Below, piece after piece: positions 60,083 through 64,000 of a stretch of DNA of 64,000 nucleotides. The first letter of the stretch is position 1, and each line of letters starts with the position of its first letter. The position numbers and the translations under genes are program-made. A model generated the notes under the pieces. The model searched no databases, was not told where the DNA came from, and worked only from the letters and a program-made list of their open reading frames with translations. The DNA comes from CAWINX01 sp963702055 (GTDB taxonomy: Bacteria; Actinomycetota; Thermoleophilia; Solirubrobacterales; 70-9): the NCBI GenBank assembly GCA_963702055.1, contig OY969702.1, forward strand, positions 1-64,000, given 5' to 3'.

Positions 60083-61656
60083 TCGGCACCGGCGGTGTCC
60101 TCGGCGTGGTACTCGGCGAGAAGCCTTTCTTCCTCGTCCCTTTTCGGGAAGAGGAAGAAGACCAACGTCGCGCCCAGCGCGATCGCGATGATCCCGGCCA
60201 GGTAGGCCCACTGGTCGCCCTGCAGGAACGAGGTCTTCGCGGCGGCGATTATTTGGCTCGAATGTTCCGGGTACTGCGAAGCGACGTTGGCGGCGCTGGA
60301 GAACGATTTGGTCAGCTCGTTTTCGACGTTCTGGGTAATCGCCGCCTGATGGGGGGCGGAGGAGATCGCGGCGTTGGCGGCCGCGGCGTAGCCGGCGGTG
60401 AGCAGGGCCCCGAGGATCGATTGCATGATCGCCCCGCCGAGGTCGCGCTGCAGGTCGGCGGTTCCGGAGGCCATGCCGGCTCGGGTGACGGGGACCGAGC
60501 TGGTCAACGAGCGGGAGGCGGGCGTGCCGGCGAAACCGACACCGATGCCGACGAACGCGTATCCCAGGGCGACCTTCCAGTATGGGATCCCCTGCTTCCA
60601 GAGCAGCAGCATCGCGAGGAAGCCGAGCATGCAGAAGACATACCCGGTCAGCAACGTGAAGCGCGCCCCCTTCGCTTCCACGAGTTTCGCGGAACGGGGC
60701 GCGACCAGGACCATGAAGATTGCCCCCGGCAGGATCGCCGCCCCGGCGCCAAGGGTCGAGTAGCCGAGCACGTTTTGGAGGAATTGCTGGCCGATGAACA
60801 TCGCTCCCATCAGCGAGCCGAAGACGATGATCCCGGCGCAGGCGGCGACCCAAAAGACCCGCCGCTTGGCGATCTCGAGATCGTAGAGCGGCGAGCGCGC
60901 CCGGCGCTGGCGGATCACGAAGGCGACACCCAGTGCCAACGCCACGACTCCCAGCTCCAGCGCCACCATTCCCTTTCCGGGCGCCGATGCGATGTTGATC
61001 GCCATCACCAGCGCCCCGACCAGGAGGATCGAGAGGATGCCGCCGAGGTTGTCGACCGACTCGGTCATCTCGTTTACGTGCGCCGGCACGTAGCGCAGCG
61101 CCAGGTAGAGGGCGAGAAGGGCGAGCGGCAGGGTGACGAGGAACACCGACCCCCAGTCGAACTGGGTCAACAGGGCGCCGGAGAGCAGCGGCCCGAGCGC
61201 TGCAATCGCTCCACCGATGCCCGACCACAACGCGATCGATTTGGTTCGCGGGGGCCCCGACCACAGCGCCGTGATCAGGGCGAGGGTGGTCGGGAAGGCC
61301 ATGCCGGCCGAGACTCCGCCGAGCACGCGCGCCGCGAACAGGACCCCGATCGAGGGTGCGAACGCGGCAAGCAGGCAGGCGGGGATCGACAGCCCCATGC
61401 CGAGCGAAAGCATCATCTTGCGCCCGTAGCGGTCGCCAAGGGCGCCGAGGTAGAGGACGGACGCCGCCAGCCCCAGCGAGTAGCCGACCGCGACCAGGTC
61501 GAGCGCCGTCTGGCTGGCGTCGAATGCGTCGCCGATGTCGGGCAGCGCGACGTTGGCGACCGCGAGGTTGAGGTTCGCGACGGCGGCGACCAGGATCAGC
61601 GCGGTGAGGACCAGGCCGGCGCGCTCGGGACGGGTGGAGGGTTCGGCAGCCGGCAC
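60055..61656 (-). CDS. MFS multidrug exporter (EmrB/QacA, 14-helix type)
   Basis: The protein of about 533 residues has the DHA2-family layout of 14 membrane helices. The motif A loop is LGDRYGRKMMLSLGM, and motif C is in GGAIAALGPLLSGAL. The last loop before the final helix is extended (TQNVENELTKSF), which is typical of the group. GTG 61656 is chosen because TAGCGT ends 8 bases before it and because this removes an overlap with the small gene at 61708; the frame is open up to 61734. Its end overlaps the convergent membrane-protein gene by 28 bases. The substrate is unknown. Confidence 0.9.
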   Translation of the reverse strand: MPAAEPSTRPERAGLVLTALILVAAVANLNLAVANVALPDIGDAFDASQTALDLVAVGYSLGLAASVLYLGALGDRYGRKMMLSLGMGLSIPACLLAAFAPSIGVLFAARVLGGVSAGMAFPTTLALITALWSGPPRTKSIALWSGIGGAIAALGPLLSGALLTQFDWGSVFLVTLPLALLALYLALRYVPAHVNEMTESVDNLGGILSILLVGALVMAINIASAPGKGMVALELGVVALALGVAFVIRQRRARSPLYDLEIAKRRVFWVAACAGIIVFGSLMGAMFIGQQFLQNVLGYSTLGAGAAILPGAIFMVLVAPRSAKLVEAKGARFTLLTGYVFCMLGFLAMLLLWKQGIPYWKVALGYAFVGIGVGFAGTPASRSLTSSVPVTRAGMASGTADLQRDLGGAIMQSILGALLTAGYAAAANAAISSAPHQAAITQNVENELTKSFSSAANVASQYPEHSSQIIAAAKTSFLQGDQWAYLAGIIAIALGATLVFFLFPKRDEEERLLAEYHAEDTAGADQALATESR

Positions 61657-61664
61657 CGCCGTCA

Positions 61665-61670
61665 ACGCTA
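61665..61670 (-). promoter_or_regulatory. -10 element TAGCGT for the MFS exporter gene
   Basis: On the minus strand TAGCGT ends 8 bases before GTG 61656 and fixes the start of the exporter downstream of the open-frame maximum. Confidence 0.5.
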
Positions 61671-61707
61671 CTTCACTTTGGGAGGCTCGTCGCCATACTC
61701 GTCGGCA

Positions 61708-61929
61708 ATGCTTCCCCTTGCCCACGTCGGCCATTGGCTCTGGGTTTTCTACGTCTTGCCGGTCCTGATCGTCGTCTTCTCGATTGTTCGCACCACGCTT
61801 TCGGAGAGACGAGAAGCTCGTGACGAAGACGCTTCTTCCGTGGGTGGCACGGGGGAGGGGGGCCGAGAACGTAAACCTCGCCCGCAGGCCCCCCTCCCCC
61901 GTGACAGGACCCGCGGTCGAGCGCCTTAG
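61708..61929 (+). CDS. small membrane protein of the MLPLAH type
   Basis: The 73-residue protein begins MLPLAHVGHWLWVFYVLPVL, a single membrane helix preceded by two histidines, then a charged cytoplasmic tail. Short proteins with this start recur in Thermoleophilia genomes as far as I recall; their function is unknown. CATACT ends 8 bases before ATG 61708. The last third of the frame is made of the 17-bp hairpin described below, so the true C-terminus may be non-conserved read-through. Confidence 0.62.
   Translation: MLPLAHVGHWLWVFYVLPVLIVVFSIVRTTLSERREARDEDASSVGGTGEGGRERKPRPQAPLPRDRTRGRAP
61848..61903. terminator. 17-bp perfect GC-rich hairpin before the sufD stop
   Basis: cacgggggaggggggcc (61848-61864) and ggcccccctcccccgtg (61887-61903) are perfectly complementary with a 22-base loop. 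It lies just past the stop of the minus-strand suf operon and at the end of the small plus-strand gene, where a bidirectional terminator would be useful. There is no U-run on either strand. The G-runs could also form a quadruplex. Confidence 0.65.
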
Positions 61930-63038
61930 AGAATCTCGGCGAGGCGGCGCTCGAGCGCCGCGGAGACCTCATCCCGCACCGGGCCCTCGGCGAGCCGCTC
62001 GACCAGGGACTCGAGGAAGCCCTCGATGATCAGGCCCTTCGCCTCGGCCGGGGAGAGACCGCGCGAGGTCAGGTAGAAGAGCTGGTCGCGGTCGATCTGG
62101 GCGATCGCGGCGGCGTGGGTGCAGCGGACGTCGTCGGCGAGGATCTCCAGCCCGGGGATCGCGTCCGCGTGCGCGTCGGTGGAGAGCAGCAGGTTGCGGC
62201 TCTCCTGGAAGGCGTCGGTTCCCTGGGCGCCCGGGTCGACTTTGATCATCCCCCGCCACACCGCGGTGGCCCCCGCCGCGAGCACGCCGCGGAAGGCGAG
62301 GTCGGAGTTGGTGTTCGGCGCCGCGTGCTCCTGGGTGGTGTCGTAGTCGAGGTGCTGGCCCGCGCCCCCGGCGTAGCCGCCTGTCACCCGCGCCTCGGCA
62401 CCGGGGCCGGCGAGCCTGGTCTCCATCCGCACCTTGCCGCGCCCCGATCCGAAGCCGAGCGCCGTCCACTCAAGCCGGCCGTCGCGCTCCACCTCGGCGC
62501 GCTGGGTGGCGAAGACCCATGCCCGCTCGGAGATGTCCTGGGTGCTGACGTAGCGCAGCGTTGCCGCCTGGCCGACGTGCAGCTCCACAACTGAGTTGAG
62601 CAGCGCGTCGGTCTCGTCGCTGTCCGAGGACCAGTGCTCCCAGACCTCTGCCTCGGCACCCTCCTCCAGCACGACGAGGGTGCGGCGGTTAACGGCGACG
62701 CCGTCCTCGTCGAGCGCCACCTCGATCCGGATCGGCTCTTCGATCTTGACGCCGGCTGGGACGTGGATGAGAAGGCCGTCGCTCCAGGCCGCGTCGTTGC
62801 GGGCGACGAAGGGGTCGTCGGCCGGCGCCAGGGTGTTGAGGCGACCCTCGACCAGCTCGCGATGGGAATCGAGCGCATCTTCGAGCGAGAGCACCGTGGC
62901 GCCCTCGCCGCCTTCGATCGAGGCGGCGGCGGAGCCGGCCCCGTAGGCGTCGAGGTCGAGGCTCGAGAGGTCGGTGAATTCCCACCCCTTCGACTTCTGG
63001 TCGGGAAGGGGCGGCAGCGTCGCAACTGCCTCAGCCAA
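61926..63038 (-). CDS. sufD: SufD, iron-sulfur cluster scaffold subunit
   Basis: The 370-residue protein begins with WEFTDLSSLDL, the SufD N-terminal motif. The right-handed beta-helix follows (VPAGVKIEEPIRIEV, VELHVGQAATLRYVSTQDIS). The C-terminal core carries DDVRCTHAAAIAQID (the reactive cysteine-histidine site) and LFYLTSRGLSPAEAKGLIIEGFL. With SufB and SufC it builds iron-sulfur clusters. The start is TTG 63038, 8 bases before the end of sufB in another frame; no ATG or GTG is available near the conserved N-terminus. Confidence 0.93.
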   Translation of the reverse strand: MAEAVATLPPLPDQKSKGWEFTDLSSLDLDAYGAGSAAASIEGGEGATVLSLEDALDSHRELVEGRLNTLAPADDPFVARNDAAWSDGLLIHVPAGVKIEEPIRIEVALDEDGVAVNRRTLVVLEEGAEAEVWEHWSSDSDETDALLNSVVELHVGQAATLRYVSTQDISERAWVFATQRAEVERDGRLEWTALGFGSGRGKVRMETRLAGPGAEARVTGGYAGGAGQHLDYDTTQEHAAPNTNSDLAFRGVLAAGATAVWRGMIKVDPGAQGTDAFQESRNLLLSTDAHADAIPGLEILADDVRCTHAAAIAQIDRDQLFYLTSRGLSPAEAKGLIIEGFLESLVERLAEGPVRDEVSAALERRLAEIL

Positions 63039-64000
63039 TCGAGCCCTCCATTTGAAGCTCGATCAACCGGTTGAGCTCGACCGCGTACTCCATCGGCAGC
63101 TCCTTGGTGACCGGCTCGATGAAGCCGTTGACGATCATCTTCGAAGCCTCCTCCTCACTGAGCCCGCGGCTCTGTAGGTAGAAGAGCTGCTCGTCGCCGA
63201 TTTTCGAGACGGTCGCCTCGTGGCCGACGTCGGCGTCGTTCTCGTCGATGCGGATCGTCGGGTAGGTGTCCGAGCGCGAGTCCTCGTCGAGCAGCAGCGC
63301 GTCGCAGACCACCTTCGAGCGCGCTTCGGTCGCCCCGTCGGCGATCTCCAGCAGGCCGCGGTAGGTGCTGCGCCCGCCGTCCTTGGAGATCGACTTGGAG
63401 AAGATCGAGGAGCTGGTCCGCGGCGCCGCGTGGATGATCTTGCCGCCCGCGTCCTGGTGCTGGCCGTCTCCCGCGAAGGCGATCGAGAGGATCTCGCCGT
63501 GGGCCTCGGGGCCGAGCAGGTAGATCGACGGGTACTTCATCGTCAGCTTCGAGCCGAGGTTGCAGTCGACCCACTCCATCGTCGCCTTCTCATGGGCGAC
63601 GGCGCGCTTGGTGACCAGGTTGAAGACGTTCTGGGACCAGTTCTGGACCGTCGTGTAGCGGACCCGCGAGCTCGGCTTGCAGACGATCTCGACCACCGCC
63701 GAGTGCAGCGAGTCGCTGGAGTAGACCGGCGCCGTGCAGCCCTCGATGTAGTGGACGTCGGCGCCCTCCTCGGCGATGATCAGCGTCCGCTCGAACTGGC
63801 CCATGTTCTCGGTGTTGATCCGGAAGTAGGCCTGTAGCGGCATCTCGACCTTGACCCCGGCCGGCACGTAGACGAAGGAGCCGCCCGACCAGACGGCGGA
63901 GTTGAGCGCCGCCAGTTTGTTGTCGTTGGGCGGAATCACCGTTGCCCAGTACTCGCGGACAAGGTCCTCGTGCTCGCGCAGGGCGGTGTCCATGTCGGTG
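63031..64000 (-). CDS. sufB: SufB, iron-sulfur cluster scaffold subunit (5' end outside the window)
   Basis: About 323 C-terminal residues of SufB are present and the frame continues past base 64000. Visible are NDNKLAALNSAVWSGGSFVYVPAGVKVE, YIEGCTAP with the conserved cysteine, NLVTKRAVA, and the C-terminal DENDADVGHEATVSKIGDEQLFYLQSRGLSEEEASKMIVNGFIEP with the glutamate and histidine used in cluster assembly. sufD overlaps its end. About 150 N-terminal residues are missing, so the promoter and any Fe-S regulator lie outside. Confidence 0.95.
   Translation of the reverse strand, partial: TDMDTALREHEDLVREYWATVIPPNDNKLAALNSAVWSGGSFVYVPAGVKVEMPLQAYFRINTENMGQFERTLIIAEEGADVHYIEGCTAPVYSSDSLHSAVVEIVCKPSSRVRYTTVQNWSQNVFNLVTKRAVAHEKATMEWVDCNLGSKLTMKYPSIYLLGPEAHGEILSIAFAGDGQHQDAGGKIIHAAPRTSSSIFSKSISKDGGRSTYRGLLEIADGATEARSKVVCDALLLDEDSRSDTYPTIRIDENDADVGHEATVSKIGDEQLFYLQSRGLSEEEASKMIVNGFIEPVTKELPMEYAVELNRLIELQMEGSIG

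Overview
The window is 64 kb of very GC-rich, gene-dense chromosomal DNA. It most likely comes from an actinobacterium of the class Thermoleophilia (Solirubrobacterales/Gaiellales-like). The pointers are high GC with strong third-position bias, F420-type oxidoreductase and wax-ester synthase genes, a MarP-like protease and, above all, secreted proteins with the N-terminal motif LVALFVALGGTGYAA and short MLPLAH-type membrane peptides, which I associate with that class. This is inference from sequence features; no search was run. No prophage, insertion sequence, integrase, CRISPR array or rRNA was seen. No gene-free stretch exceeds about 180 bases.

Layout. 1-9.5 kb: tRNA-Thr, a SHOCT membrane protein divergent from a hydroquinone-dioxygenase-like/maleylacetate-reductase-like pair, a PlsC-GpsA fusion, an ECF sigma factor with a small membrane partner, a rhomboid protease, a truncated BtuF-like protein and a CorC-type protein. 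9.5-21 kb: a fatty-acid/acyl-CoA region (3-hydroxyacyl-CoA dehydrogenase, thiolase, three acyl-CoA dehydrogenases, an LLM-class oxidoreductase), in which two genes share a palindromic TetR-type operator. Between these lie a BclA-like collagen protein and a three-gene overlapping operon (cell-wall-binding protein, 82-aa protein, metallo-hydrolase). 21-34.4 kb: CDF transporter, M23 peptidase, then lysA-hom-thrC-(DUF4258/DUF2283 pair)-thrB and a large glutamate synthase subunit without its small subunit. 34.4-44.6 kb: FHA protein, SRPBCC protein, penicillin-binding protein divergent from a MarP-like protease, HxlR regulator, PEP synthase-like enzyme, xseA-xseB and a vapBC module. 44.6-55.9 kb: addA-addB, HAD hydrolase, SufT-like protein, FxsA, wax-ester synthase divergent from ispH. 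55.9-64 kb: a thioredoxin-fold protein with both catalytic cysteines missing, divergent from a CADD-like diiron protein that leads a row of small membrane proteins, a tethered cupredoxin and a polytopic membrane protein; then an MFS exporter and sufD/sufB, with sufB running off the window end.

Regulatory architecture. About 28 of the roughly 63 genes have no Shine-Dalgarno sequence. Instead a TANNNT-type -10 hexamer ends 6-11 bases before the start codon, which predicts leaderless transcripts. In at least three divergent pairs the two -10 elements overlap in a tiny palindromic core. This rule also decided several starts, including the MFS, PBP and cell-wall protein genes. The most promising leads are the CADD-like/cupredoxin gene row, the overlapping leaderless divergent promoters, the dispersed 14-16 bp hairpin element, and the toxin-antitoxin-like pair inserted in the threonine operon.
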